Source of the DNA: Cryptomeria japonica
Lineage: Eukaryota; Streptophyta; Pinopsida; Cupressales; Cupressaceae
NCBI RefSeq assembly: GCF_030272615.1
Contig: NC_081411.1
Location: forward strand, 37,268,640 to 37,328,639
Direction: 5' to 3'
Length of the DNA: 60,000 nucleotides
Each line of letters opens with the position of its first letter. The first letter of the stretch is position 1. Positions 45,880 through 57,600 of this stretch are shown here, piece after piece. The notes beneath the pieces are model-generated. The model did not search any database. It was not told the origin of the DNA and was given only the letters and a program-made list of their open reading frames with translations. The translations under genes were made by a program, and so were the position numbers.

Positions 45880-47151
45880 TGTAGCATCCTAAAATTGCGA
45901 CACTTGCAATTTCGACTGCATTTCGGTCTTCACGATGGCGAGGCAACACGCAACCTGAATGGAGACCCCAAAACTTGCTCACGACACTGAAAACTCCATT
46001 TTTCAAGCACCATTGGCCTGAACCTCCTTGCACCCCGCTGTCCCGGAGGTGGGACCAGAGCGCCCAGCGCCCTGGTCCCTCAGGACCAGGGTGCCCAGGG
46101 CCCTGGTCCTCCAGGACCACGGCGCCCAGCGCCCTGGTCCCTGGGTCCTATTTTGGGCCCGGTTTCCTAAGTGATATCGGGTCTTTTTGATTGCAAATTG
46201 GAAATAAACTTCCCTGGTCGGCCTAAGGTCGGGAAAATCAGTCTATCAGCCCTAATTGACAAGTATATAAACTACATTTTATCTCTCATTTGGGAGATGA
46301 AGAAGGACATATGTGTACAAGGCATGGAAACTATACTCAAGCATTCAAGCATTCAAGCATTCCTTCAAGCAATTGATCATTTCAAGTCTCCATTCAAGGC
46401 TAAGTGTTGCATTCAAGTCAAGGATTCAACCATTGAAGAGGAGATCACTTACTTCATGCTACAACATACAACATACAACATCTAAACCTTCGCACATAAG
46501 GATACCAACATCCTTAGAACAAGGTATTAGTACTTGTTTTACAGTCATTTACATTTACAGCTCTTGCTCATTTCTTGGTTAATTCCAAAACCGGGGTTTG
46601 ACCTAAAGGCAAACCCCTAATCCCTAACCCCCCAATCGTCTTCTCTTTTTTTGTGTGTAGGTTGCAGGTACGCAGCTGAGATTGAAGATCTGGAATCCTT
46701 GTGCAGAGACGAACAGATCCCCCTTCGTTTCGCGGATTTTTCGGAGGACCGTGGCGCCGGGCGCCATCGTCCCGACAACTTTTTCTCAAATTTGCAGGAC
46801 AGCGCCGTATCGACATTCTACTACTAATTCCAGGTCCGCAGCTTCATCCTATAACCTAAACTCAGTTTATTAGCGAATCTTTATGACTTTCTATGCATCC
46901 TTAGCTTAATTTCCTTAATCAACATTTCTTTACAAAAGAGGGTAGCTTTGCTTTCCAAACCCTTGAAATCCATTTAGCATCCAATCTTACATTGTGTGGG
47001 ATTGAATCTTATGAGTTTCAACCCCTCTTTTGAATGTAAAGTCTTCCCCCTAAGTGAAAACCCATCGAATCCTAGCAAACCTCCCTTCTCTCTCCTCGGA
47101 GTTAGAAGAGGGGAGACCAACTAGGGTTCGACCGCGATTTTCCGCTTTACA
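45880..47151 (+). repeat. TE-9 3' LTR
   Basis: Starts TGTAGCATCCTAAAATTG and ends TTCCGCTTTACA. It is 62 bp longer than the 5' LTR because the 31 bp palindromic unit is present three times (46052-46144). The ORFs it shares with the 5' LTR (such as 46171-46485) are duplicated non-coding sequence. Confidence 0.93.
46052..46144 (+). repeat. Three tandem 31 bp palindromic units in the TE-9 3' LTR
   Basis: Units start at 46052, 46083 and 46114. Each begins GGACCA and carries GCCCTGGTCC 20 bases later, so each can fold on itself (GGACCAG pairs with CTGGTCC). The 5' LTR has one unit (39469-39499). Confidence 0.9.
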
Positions 47152-47156
47152 CTAAG

Positions 47157-47708
47157 GCTTCTTCCTATAGGGCTTCATTTTTTCAGTCAACCTATCTTGG
47201 TCATACCTAGTCAACCATTTTCCTTCACTTGTATTGCCCTCATACATATCTTCCAAATTTGAGTCAAAAGGTTACTTTTCTTGTCCTCATCAAACTTTGC
47301 AAACATACTATAATATAACACTAGGTGAGTCCCGCATCAAGATCCATCATCTCAGGGTCTCATTTGGTCTTCTTAAGTCAAGGTCAACTTACCTCATGAA
47401 GAGATCCATCATCTCTTTGGAAGCCACACCTTGCTCTCGAACATACACATCTAGAGTCAAGGTCAACTTTCCTCACCAAGAGATCCATCATCTCTTTGGA
47501 AACCATACCTTACTCTCCTACTTTGGTCTTACACTCTTGGACATTGCAAGTTTACCCTACATTCATCTACACTTCATACACCTCTTGGTCTTCCATAGTC
47601 TTTGCATTTTCATCGTACCTTTCATTTTGGTCAAGAATTTTGTCCATGGTTGAAACCCATTCAAAAAAGCCTAGAAGGGAAGTCGAATAAGGTTTCAGGT
47701 CTTTAAAC
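47157..47708 (+). other. TE-8 leader, part 2
   Basis: It continues from the TE-9 right target duplication to the first ATG of gag. It contains a local duplication of AAGAGATCCATCATCTCTTT (near 47398 and 47478). No ORF is supported. Confidence 0.5.
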
Positions 47709-49650
47709 ATGAGTACTTATGAGTTTGATGGAGATGAATTCTACACTCCATTTAAAAACTGCAATAATATGCCAAACAATAATAGTGACAATAACAATGA
47801 AAATGATAATGACAATGATAATGCATCTGTGGATTCTGTAGAAGTTGAGCGAACTATCATGGATCTGTATTTTAATAGATTGGTTCAAGAGATCATGAAA
47901 AGGGATGGACAATATTTCTTACAATTTGTGGCACAAAGTAGGACAAGACTACCTCATGGATTTTATATGTCATATATTTTGGAGGATGATAGAAACCAAG
48001 AAAATCAAGTTAACACTAGACAAAGGAGGCCCAATAGTGGTGGTAAGAAAGAGCATCTCCTTCTTGAGTCACATTCATCCCTATTTCAAAAACTTGAGAT
48101 TCCAAACACATACACTCATTATCATGCCAGTTATGATAGAACCTCTCATGAACAACCTTGCAGTCATCCTTTCCCATGGAGAAGAACTACCACCATGCAT
48201 GACCATGATGATACCCAAGATCATACCAATGCATACAATTACACTCAAGAAAAAATTCAAAATCATGACACAAGGAGATCCCATGTTAGATTTGGGGGCA
48301 ATATTCAAGATCATTCTATGATACCTCCTATCCCCATGGTCATGACATGTATTGACCTAGACATAGTGCTCCTCACTATACTACCATACCAAGTGGTCCA
48401 TATCTAAGCTATAATTATATCCCTCCTCCATATGAACACATCTATGATCAATACCATCCATATAAGCATTATATCCCTCCTCATTGACCTGGTGGCTCAG
48501 GCATGGGAATAGCTCAAAGAGAAAAGACACCACTCAAGAATGACTTGCAACAACAGATAAAGGAATTACAAAAGAAAATGGCAGACATGAATACACCTAA
48601 CACCCAATACACAATGAGAGATATATGTACTTACCCATTTGATAGAAGCATTCCAATGTCTCCATTCCCTCCATATTTTGTAACACCAAAGTTTGATAAA
48701 TACAAAGGCAAATGGTATCCTAAGGCACACATAAGACATTATTTCACAACTTGCATTGAGGTAGCAGCAGAAGAAACATACTTGATGAGATTGTTCCCAC
48801 AAAGCTTAGGCAAGCAAGCTATGCAATGGTTCTCCCACCTTCCACCTACAATTAAGTCATGGGGTGATCTAGTAGAGGCTTTCATACAACATTTCTCATA
48901 CAACATTGAAATAGATGTGTCAGTAGCCACCTTATGCAATACTAAGGAGAAACATGGGGAATATTTTACTTCATTTTCACTGTGATAGAGAGGTCTTTCT
49001 AGTCGATGCTCTTGTGATATACCACAAAAATAAATGATAGAAATGTTCATGCAAAATGTCAACAAGAATATCAGATATGAGCTAAGAAAGGTATGCTTGT
49101 CTAATTTCAAAGAGGTCATTGAGAAAGGAATGGCAACAGAAAAAGTCCTTATTGAACAAGGAGTCATCAAGATATTCAAAGAGAACAAAGAAGAATCAAA
49201 TGGGAAAGACAAACCTCACTTTTGGAACAAGAATAAGAATACAGTCAATGACGAGGTAGTAGATGCAAATGTCGTGAAACCAAAAATAACCTTCCCCAAT
49301 TCAAGTTCTTCCAATACGAACAATCAAGTGAATAATCAAAGGCCATAAAAACCTCGAAGAAATTACACCCCGTTGGGAGAGCCAATTGAAACCACATTCA
49401 AGAAGTTAGTGGCAAACAAGCTCATAACACTACTAGATAATCCACCATATGAGCCAAAGGTAAAACCAAATTGGTGGAATGATAATGAATATTGTGAAAA
49501 ACACAAGAGAAAAGGATATATTAGTAGCAATTGCCATAGATTGAAGAATATCATACACAATCTCATTGACTGATGTGACATAGAAGTTGATGGACATACC
49601 TCCAATGAAGAGCATGCGATGATTAAGGAGCCATTCCCTAAACATGACAA
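47709..49650 (+). pseudogene. TE-8 gag pseudogene
   Basis: ATG 47709 starts a frame with an Asn/Asp-rich N-terminus that stays open to 48407. The frame then shifts, and a gag core follows at 48503-49340: TPKFDKYKGKWYPKAHIRHY, TYLMRLFPQSLGKQAMQWF and VEAFIQHFSYNI, the Tat-type gag core, with a TGA at 48983. Then come KPRRNYTPLGEP (about 49355) and a Cys/His motif (CEKHKRKGYISSNCHRLK, about 49495) corresponding to CHFH...GHxTxxC in TE-9. It would have formed the capsid. The breaks abolish function. Confidence 0.75.
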
Positions 49651-50530
49651 GGGAAAAGAAAAAACTACTGATAATCAAGCCAATTATACCAAGGTGCACT
49701 ATAACTATGATTCTACCATTAATCATATTTCAATGGACAACCATGTTTCAACCATCATCATCAAGGATAAAAATTATGAAGGTCCTATCCAAAGGAGTAA
49801 GCCTGTGTTAAAAGGTATTGGACCATCTTACTCATCTTCCAAAAATGAAACATCCGAATGTAATATCACAACCTGTCAAGGTAAAGTCACCTTACAAGGC
49901 GTACCATCCAAGACCACAGCCTCTTTATCCACAAAAAATGAGTATGACCTTGTAGATCAGCTAGGGAAAACACTCGCTCTCATTTCCATCCTTGTTAAGA
50001 CCTTGAGAGAAACTTCTGTATGCACTAATCTGAACATGGACCAGTTTCAAGCCATGGTGGGATACCTTTCCATTCTGAATAGCCTCACATTCATAGAAGT
50101 TGGCGATGCATCTATAACCTTTCCTCATAATGCACCTTTACATATTCAGGCCTTTATATATAAAAACCACATCGAACGAGTCTTGATAGCTAGGGGAGTA
50201 GGTCTAAATATTTGTACATTGGACACTATTAAATAATTGGGATATTCTTAAAAGGTTGTGAATTATACACATGCTATCACTATCAAGGCATATGATGATG
50301 AAGAGCGTTCATCCAAGGGTATGGTCACGTTACCTCTCAGAGTTGGGCCAGTTACAAAGGATGTGGTTTGTCAAGTCATTGACTTAGATCTCACATACAA
50401 TATACTCTTGGGATGACCATGGATTCATGAAATGCGAGCTGTTACTTCAACATATCATCAGTGTATCAAGTTTCCACATAATGGAGTTGAAGTGATTGTT
50501 AATTGTGATCCTAGTCCATTCATATATTGC
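49619..50530 (+). pseudogene. TE-8 aspartic protease remnant with lost catalytic Asp
   Basis: After a linker, the protease reads HIERVLIARGVGLNICTLDT (about 50170-50230). In Tat relatives the position after LI is Asp, followed by Gly-Gly-Ala; here it is Ala-Arg-Gly-Val, so the active site is gone. Further on are MVTLPLRVGPVTKDVVCQVI (about 50320-50380), YNILLG-stop-PWIHEMRAV (CGA to TGA explains the stop) and CIKFPHNG, the usual end of these proteases. In life it would have cleaved the polyprotein. Confidence 0.7.
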
Positions 50531-50779
50531 AACAACTTACGGTCAAAATCATAAATAATAATACCAATCAATAGAGAGGAAACACCATCATCCACATATA
50601 TTGATCCTGATTCATTAAAACCTTCAACATCAAGACAACGTGAGCTTAAAGGGAAATAACAAGACAAAGGCATAGGTGAATACACTTTAAGTCAAACCAT
50701 GTACTTGAGATAAGTTATGGATTCTCCAAAAGAATATGGATGACCACATCCTTCTAAATAGGTATTTATCTTTACACTA

Positions 50780-51330
50780 AAATGGTATAATACCATATTC
50801 CAAAAGTGGGGTGAGATGGAAGAAGAGGACTTATATAAATTGTTTTACAAAGATCTTGAAGAGGATACATAGGATCACATCAAGATACCATGCAAAAAAT
50901 ATGGAAAAGGATTCAAAATCCTACAAAAATTTGGGTACAATGGCAGAATTCCTCTTGGCCTACAAAAGGAAGGTATCACTCAACCTTTGCAACCAGAATT
51001 GACATTCAAAAATCAGCACTCAAATGGGCTTGGTTTCATACCTTTCAGGTTAAGCACTCACAAATTTGAAAAAGCATTGCAAATCAGAGATTCCAATGAT
51101 CAAGAAGAAAAGTGTTATTCCACTAAATCCAATGAGTGGGAATGGGGTTCAGAAAAATCATCTAGTGACTATGAACTCACCAATAATATTCAGAGAACCC
51201 GAAGAACCTACAAAAGAAGAGGAATTTTATAGAAAATTCAAAGTTGGTCAAACTACTTTAGAATCTACAACTCAAAAGGAGGATAATAAAGGAAAAACTC
51301 TTGAGGATCCTAAACAGTCTTTGTTTCTAT
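50780..51330 (+). pseudogene. TE-8 G-patch-like linker
   Basis: The sequence reads EMEEEDLYKLFYKDLEE, then FKILQKFGYNGRIPLGLQKE (about 50915-50970) and NGLGFIPF (about 51025-51050). This resembles the glycine-rich G-patch segments between protease and RT of some Tat elements (M/FGY..G.GLG). The frame changes more than once. A role in RNA binding is inferred from the family only. Confidence 0.45.
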
Positions 51331-51353
51331 TTTATAGGTAAAAACCATGAAGA

Positions 51354-52711
51354 GTGAGGACTCTCATTACTGAATGTGCTTCCAGTGATGCCTATTTGGA
51401 CTTGTTTACAATCGAGACAGATGAGGAGAGTACCAACAATGACCTTGACAATTACCTTGATATACCTGAAGACAATCCTATCTTTACCCTTACTCCCGCT
51501 GACTTTGAAAACATTGATGGCCTTCCCCTCATTCACCAACAACTCATTGATTGGGACCATGAAGGAACTTTACAATTAGACACATTCCAAAATGATGAGG
51601 CTTTTATAGACTACCTGGGTATACAAGATGGTCTTCCTCTTGGGGACCATAAGGAAAGATACACTATAGAAATCAACAATGTGGATTACTTCAGTGAGGG
51701 TGTTGGGCCTTCTAGTTGCAAAAATATAAAAATAAAAGCGAATCATGGGTCTTAAGATGAAAACCACACTATGGAACTATCTAACTCTAAAAAAGTAAAA
51801 AGAAAGGACATATCCAAGGGTGAAAACCTCTCTGAGGTGCCCGAAGATGGAAGGCTCGACATTCTCCCGTCATCATATGAAGAAAAATCATCCATGTTGG
51901 TAGAGGAGACTATCAAAACAAACATTGGTACAAAAGAGATTCCACATAACATATTCCTGGCACAATCTCTAACAGAAAGAGAAAGACCGAAGTTCATAAG
52001 TTTATTCACAGAACAACAAATAAATTTTGCATGGTCATACGCTGATATCCTTGGACTGGACCCTAATCTATTAATGCATCATTTGACAGTTAAACCAGGA
52101 GCAAAGCCAGTGAAACATAAATTAAGAAAAATGCATCCACAAGTGGCATTATTAGTAAAAGTAGAACTTGAGAAATTGTTGGATGTCAGATCATAAGACC
52201 AATTTATTTCCCCAAGTGGAACTCTAACTTAGTACTAGTCAGTAAGCTAGATCACAACATCAGAATATGTACATATTTTAGAGACATCAACAAATCTTCT
52301 CCTAAAGATGACTTTATGTTGCCAAACATAGACTTGATAATGGATCTCACAACGGGTCATGCTATGTTATCTTTGATGAACGGATTTTCAGGATATAACC
52401 AAATAAAAATTGCACTTGAGGACCAACACAAAACATCATTTACTTGTCCCTAGGGAACTTTCTACTGGAACATCTTGCTTTTCAGGCTAAAGAATGTGGG
52501 TTCCACATACCAAAGAGATATGACTACTATCTTTCATGATCTTATGCATGTGATTATGGATGATTATGTCGATGACCACTTGCGAAAATCATTAGAAAGA
52601 GGAACACATTTGGACATCCTTTTAGTAGTTTTTGATCAGTTAGAAAAATACAAAGTGAGATTAGATCCCAAGAAGTGCGTCTTTGGAGTAACCTCTGGGA
52701 ATATCCTTGGA
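51354..52711 (+). pseudogene. TE-8 acidic linker and reverse transcriptase, cut by TE-10
   Basis: 51354-51755 is an open acidic linker. RT follows: FAWSYADILGLDPNLLMHHL (about 52026-52085) and PGAKPVKHKLRKMHP in one frame. After a one-base shift near 52190 come IRPIYFPKWNSNLVLVSK, YFRDINKSSPKDDFMLP, LSLMNGFSGYNQIKI (the first catalytic Asp of xMDGFSGYNQI is Asn) and a TAG replacing the Trp of PWGTF. At 52559-52580 the box MDDYVDDHLRKS keeps the YVDD catalytic pair. The RT breaks off at LDPKKCVFGVTSGNILG, where TE-10 begins, and resumes at 59235. Confidence 0.85.
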
Positions 52712-53029
52712 TGTTGTTATCACTATTTTTAAAATTGGGTTCTTCTTTCCCCATAATTGGCTATGGTACCTTGAAAATTTTCGAATAGGGTGTAGTCCCA
52801 AGTGCTTCAGCTTTGTTCTAAACCTAGGGGGTTTAAGGGTTTTTTGAGTTTTAGACCTTATCTTTTTGTGTTAAACCCTCTAGTTTCTAATCTTCTGTTA
52901 CTTTATTCACTTAAGTTATGGGTCGCGGGGTCGTAGGAAGTGTCCCCCCTTGTTATTTACCTAGGCAATTATGTTGATTATTTGAAAATTTTATGCCTTG
53001 TATGCTTTTCTTCTAAAGTGTCGGGCCCA
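52712..53029 (+). other. TE-10 left end
   Basis: Non-coding, from the TGTTGT terminus to the first tandem-like repeat. It has a T-rich section (GGGTTTTTTGAGTTTTAG) and a CG-rich phrase (GGGTCGCGGGGTCG near 52921). No function assigned. Confidence 0.4.
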
Positions 53030-54135
53030 GTAAATGTCGATCAACTTAAGAGATGATCTGATGGTCGGCACTATTTCGCAAGGGTAAGATGCTCCCCCTT
53101 TAAGCCCACGAAATAGCGAGAATGAACGAGGGTCGTCCATGTGTCATGACGGAGGAAGTAAAAGGTGTAGCTGTCAGAAGTAGTTGGAGCCCCGTGGTTT
53201 TCTTCTGGTGTATTAAAAGGTAGCACGTGGCACAAGTCACCACAGTCAGCAGGTCAGGATTAAAGGTTCAAAAGTGGGCCCCAAAGATGAGTCGGGTCGC
53301 AGGTGGAGATGACCTGGTAGGGACAGCTCTTAACAATTTATTGAGACCTCGTGGCTCCTTCCAGCAAATGACAGAATGACAAGTCAGCTCCGAAAGTGAC
53401 AAGGTGCCAGGTGTCCATGACGGGTCAGTGGGCCCACATTTTATGAGAGCCTTTTCAGAAGATTAAATACCGATCAAATTAAAAGGTGATCCAACGGCTC
53501 GTGCTATTTCGCAAGGGTAAAATGCTCACTCTTTAAGCCCACGAAATAGCGAGAATGAATAAGAACCGTCCACGTGTCATGATGACACGCGGTCTGAAAG
53601 ACAAATGTGGGTCCCTATGGTTCTCTTTTGGCAAATAAGAGAATGGCAAATCAGCTCCGCAAGTGATAAGGATGCCATGTGTTCATGACAAATCCACGGG
53701 CCCACCACCCCTGAAAGCCTTTTCAGAAGATTAAATACCGATCAACTTAAGAGATGATCCGACGGTCGGCGCTATTTCGCAAGGGTAAAATGCTCAACCT
53801 TTAGGCCCGTGAAATAGCGAGAGTTAATATGAGCCATCCATGTGTCGTGATGATGACGTGAGAGGTAGACCTGTTGAGATGAAAGTGGGGCCCCTCGTGG
53901 TTTCTTTTGGTGAATGACAAAGCGGCAAATCAGCGCTGCAAGTGACTGGATGCCAGGTATTAGTGACGAGTCATTGGGCCCACCATTCCTAAGAACCTTT
54001 TAAGAGGATTAATTAGTGATCAACTTGAGGGATGATCCAACGGCCCGCGCTATTTCGCAAGGGTAAAATGCTCGCTCTTTAAGCCCATGAAATAGCGAGA
54101 ATGAACGAGGGTCGTCCACGTGTCATGATGATGAC
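53030..54135 (+). repeat. Four-copy repeat array with G-box motifs in TE-10
   Basis: A unit of about 125 bp appears at about 53036, 53468, 53738 and 54010. The last three start about 270 bp apart. Each has GATCAACTTAAG-like, GATCCGACGG-like, GCTATTTCGCAAGGGTAAAA, then CACGAAATAGCGAGAATGAA and GTCCACGTGTCATGATG. CTATTTCG and CGAAATAG form inverted arms; the CGAAATAG arm is intact in two copies and reads TGAAATAG in the other two. CACGTGTC is the plant G-box/ABRE core; two copies keep it, and two have ATGTGTC. Between units, CAAATCAGCTCCGCAAGTGA and GGGCCCACC recur. It sits upstream of the ORF like a promoter. Confidence 0.75.
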
Positions 54136-54671
54136 ATGGTCAAAAAAGAAAATGTGGGCCCGTCACAGTATAAAGGGAGACGCGTGGTCAGTATCAAGTG
54201 GAATGTAAAAGGATTTTTAAGGCCAATGGTTGGGTGCCACGTGGTATTATGTAGCCAATAGAAGAATGAGACCCAGACTAAAGACAAAGCCATCAAAAAT
54301 GAAAAGGTAACAGTGAGACACTTGCAGGAAGGTTGCGACCCGTTGGAGCTAAAATATGAATTCTCGTATGAATTCGATTTTGAAGGGATGGCCGAAGCAT
54401 GTGGAATCAATGTTATAGTTAAGGCCCAGAGTACAAGTATTTGATTTCCTAACAACGAAGTAAGGATATCTTTTAAAAGATTTTGCAGAAGAGCAGACGT
54501 AGAGTTATCCTTTTCAGATACAGAGCAAGCGGTTCAGTTGTAGAGCAAATTCCTTCAAGCAAGCATCAGGTTCTCTCATGTTTTGAAGCAATTCTTGTGT
54601 GGTGTTTTAGATAAAATCATTCTCGTATTGCAGGATTGTTTAAGAGTGTATTCATTTTCTTGCATTTTCCA
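54136..54671 (+). other. TE-10 5' untranslated stretch
   Basis: Between the repeats and the ORF start. A possible 3' splice site (CTCGTATTGCAG, ending near 54633) lies 40 bp before the ATG, but no matching donor was chosen. No ORF here is supported. Confidence 0.4.
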
Positions 54672-57600
54672 ATGGCTCCTAAAAGGGAATTTTCTGGCAA
54701 GGTTGATTATTTAGAAAGAAGTGTATGTGATGATTTTTTAGAACAGTTGACGTTGTCAACTAACCAGGCATCAAAGGCCAAAGAGGTAGTGCCCAGGGCT
54801 CCCCGTCTAAAGATAGGAGAAGGATTGTATGACAAAGGTAATTGGTTGAGAGACCCATAGGTTGGACTGTCCGGGTTGGGGTTGTTTAGAGTCGGATTTG
54901 GAATGAGGAATTCTCCTGCTCCTCAAAATAGCATTTGGGAACTAGATGTCAGGAAATTAGTAGTCCCAGGGGTGTTCATGGATACAGACTTGTTAACCCA
55001 AATGGCATTGAACTATGATTCAGTCACAAGATGCATCCGGGATGTAAATGGGAAAACCCTTGTGGAAATCAATGCAGAGGAATTAAGAACAGTGTTTGGG
55101 CTCAATGAGTTCACAAACTTCCTGGAACCCATAAATTTCACACAATTAGCCCAAGTGTACAGTGCACAGAGGAGTCATCTTAGGAATGGGCCTCTTAAAG
55201 AACTTTTCCTAAAAATAGGAGGGTTAGCAGTTGTAGGGCCCAACACACAAGAGTCTTTTTCATTGAGTATGTTTACCTTAAGGGCTAAAGGAATGTATTG
55301 GGCACTTTGCCAAGTTCTAGGAGAGGATGCTGAAGCAAATATGCCAAATCATTACTTGTTAATGATTGTTTAGATTTTGAATCCTTCTCTTGCTATCACA
55401 TTTGATTATGCTTCTTACATTGCCGATGCTATCCATGGAGGGTTGATAGGAATAAAAAATGGAAAGGTGGATAGGCCATTCGGATGGTATTCACTCTTGA
55501 TGCACCTTTTTCTTTTCAAAGGTGGTGATTATTTCGCCAGTGGAATGGACCTAGTAAAAGAGAAGGAAGGAGAGAAAATGCCAGTACAACTATGGAGTAC
55601 TATGTTGTCATGGGACAGAGAGGATGCTAGTTTCCTAAAGTTCGATAAATATTTTGCATCTAAAATAAGGACTCTCCTTTGCTCTGATAACCCAAGAGTC
55701 CCCAAGGTTCTTCTGGAATTCCTAAGGCCAAAAGAATTCACAGAGAACATCAAAATTGTTCATAACTGGGGCGACATGTACTTATATCCAGTCTCCATAG
55801 TTTTCAGAGTTTTTGGTTTCAGGGGTACCCCATTTTTGTTACCTTACCAGGTCCCTCTCAAAGTGGGAATAGCTGAGATCCTTAGACAAATTGGTGGCCT
55901 ACAAGAGGCAGAGTTAACAGGCAGAGGTAAAGGGACCATTTTCCCTACAGCTACCATAGCCCACCAATTTGTAATTACAAAGGGAGGCTGGAATTGTTTT
56001 GAGGATCTCCTCAAACCCTACCATTTATCCACTACAGTGTCCAGATGTGCTGATCCAGAGGACTTCTTCAATGGTGTGTTCAGGAAGAAGGTAGCATGCA
56101 GAGGTAGGCCTCATCAATTCCAACTTCCTGAAGACCTCATCAGGAATGAATTTGATTTAGATGAGTAGGAGTTGAGGAAAGAAAAATGGGTGGCTTAAAA
56201 GAAAGCCTTGGATTTTGTGCATCAATTTGATGCTAGCTATGACCCATTGTCTAGCTTCTTCCCATTGGAAGAAAAAATAAATTTTTTGATTGTTTGCTTT
56301 GAAGATGTAATGCAAACACTGAAGGAGAAGAGGGAAGCTGTGATTAAGAGTAACCCTGAAAAGGCTAGAATGATCTTGGGAAAGTCAGCTTCCACCAAAG
56401 CAATCCCTCCTAGTGACTACACCCTACATAAGAAATCAGGTTACAGTGTGCTGGTGCCTACAATAGGGGAGCCCTCTTCATCCAAAGGAAAGAGGAAAGT
56501 ACAAGATGTCATTGACATCCAAGACAGCCCAAAGAAGCAAAGGGTGGGGAAGGAAGTGCAATCAGATACACCCTTGTATTCCCCATCCCAATCCCCCATC
56601 CACATAGGAGATGAACAGGCAGCAGCTGCACACCTCTTGCAGTTGGGCAGCTTGGGGGAGATTGCATACACCTATGATGAAGTGGAAGAAGGGATGCCAG
56701 AAGAGCCCATTGAAGTTGAAATGGACATTAGATCAACTGAACTTAAAGGCTAGGAATGGGATCCTGAGATAAAAAGGGCAAGTAGTGCCTTTTTAGCTGA
56801 TGACAACTTTGTCACATCTGAAGCATTCATGCAATTCATTTGGAAGCAACATATAGATAGATACAATGCTAGATGTGAAACAAGAAAGGCAGAGCAGCCC
56901 AACAAAGATCCAGCCTCAGTGGAGGAAGAAATAAAATAGGAGATGATGGAAGAATTCAAAACCATCACTCCTGAACAAGAGATCTAGTAGCACAAGCTGG
57001 AGTGCTCATCTTGCCAGAATGGAATATTGCTGATGCTCTGGTGCTGGATGCAGTAAGAAAAGAAACTAAACCCATGGAAGGGGTTACATTCAGTAAGGAT
57101 AATGTTGCACTAGTTATGTGGTCCCTTAAGAGAAATGAGGGCAAAAAGGGAAAAGACACTCAGGGATCAAGCCACCTTGGTGGATTGATGGTAAAAAGAG
57201 TGCAAAGTACAGGGGTAGTAGAGGCTGCTAGCAATGTGCTAGAAACTGCAAAATTCAGTGTTGCAGTGGCTGAGAAGGAAGCCAAAGAAAAGGAGGCCCT
57301 CCAAGTTAAGTTGGAAATAGTTTTGAAGGCCTATAACAGTGCCAAGGAGGAGGTAAGAGGTAAAGATAGCATCATTGCCAAATTGCAGAGCCAGCTGATG
57401 GGACAACACCAACAAGGTGAGTCTTCAACATTGATGATTGCCTCTTCTCCTACAAGACCTCTGCCTACTAGCCCCATTATTGAGCTTCCACCATCTCCTG
57501 CACCTTCCAGCTCCCAAATGATTGAAATTACTCCCCAAGAACTAGAGAACCTGAAGCAGGCTCAGGCCTTTTATGCAGGGAAATATGAGGAGAAAGTAAA

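Larger units (their letters stand above)
39297..47151 (+). mobile_element. TE-9: young non-autonomous Tat-like element with an intact ORF
   Basis: The LTRs at 39297-40506 and 45880-47151 have a perfect CTAAG target duplication (39292-39296 and 47152-47156). By eye the LTRs differ at only about a dozen aligned positions, roughly 1 percent, plus one 62 bp length difference. A primer-site-like TGGTGAACCCGACGTG follows the 5' LTR and the purine tract AAAGTGGGGGCTAAA precedes the 3' LTR. The interior encodes one uninterrupted 1150-codon gag-protease ORF and no RT, RNase H or integrase. It must have moved with proteins from a relative, yet its ORF is still intact. It lies in the leader of TE-8. Confidence 0.93.
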
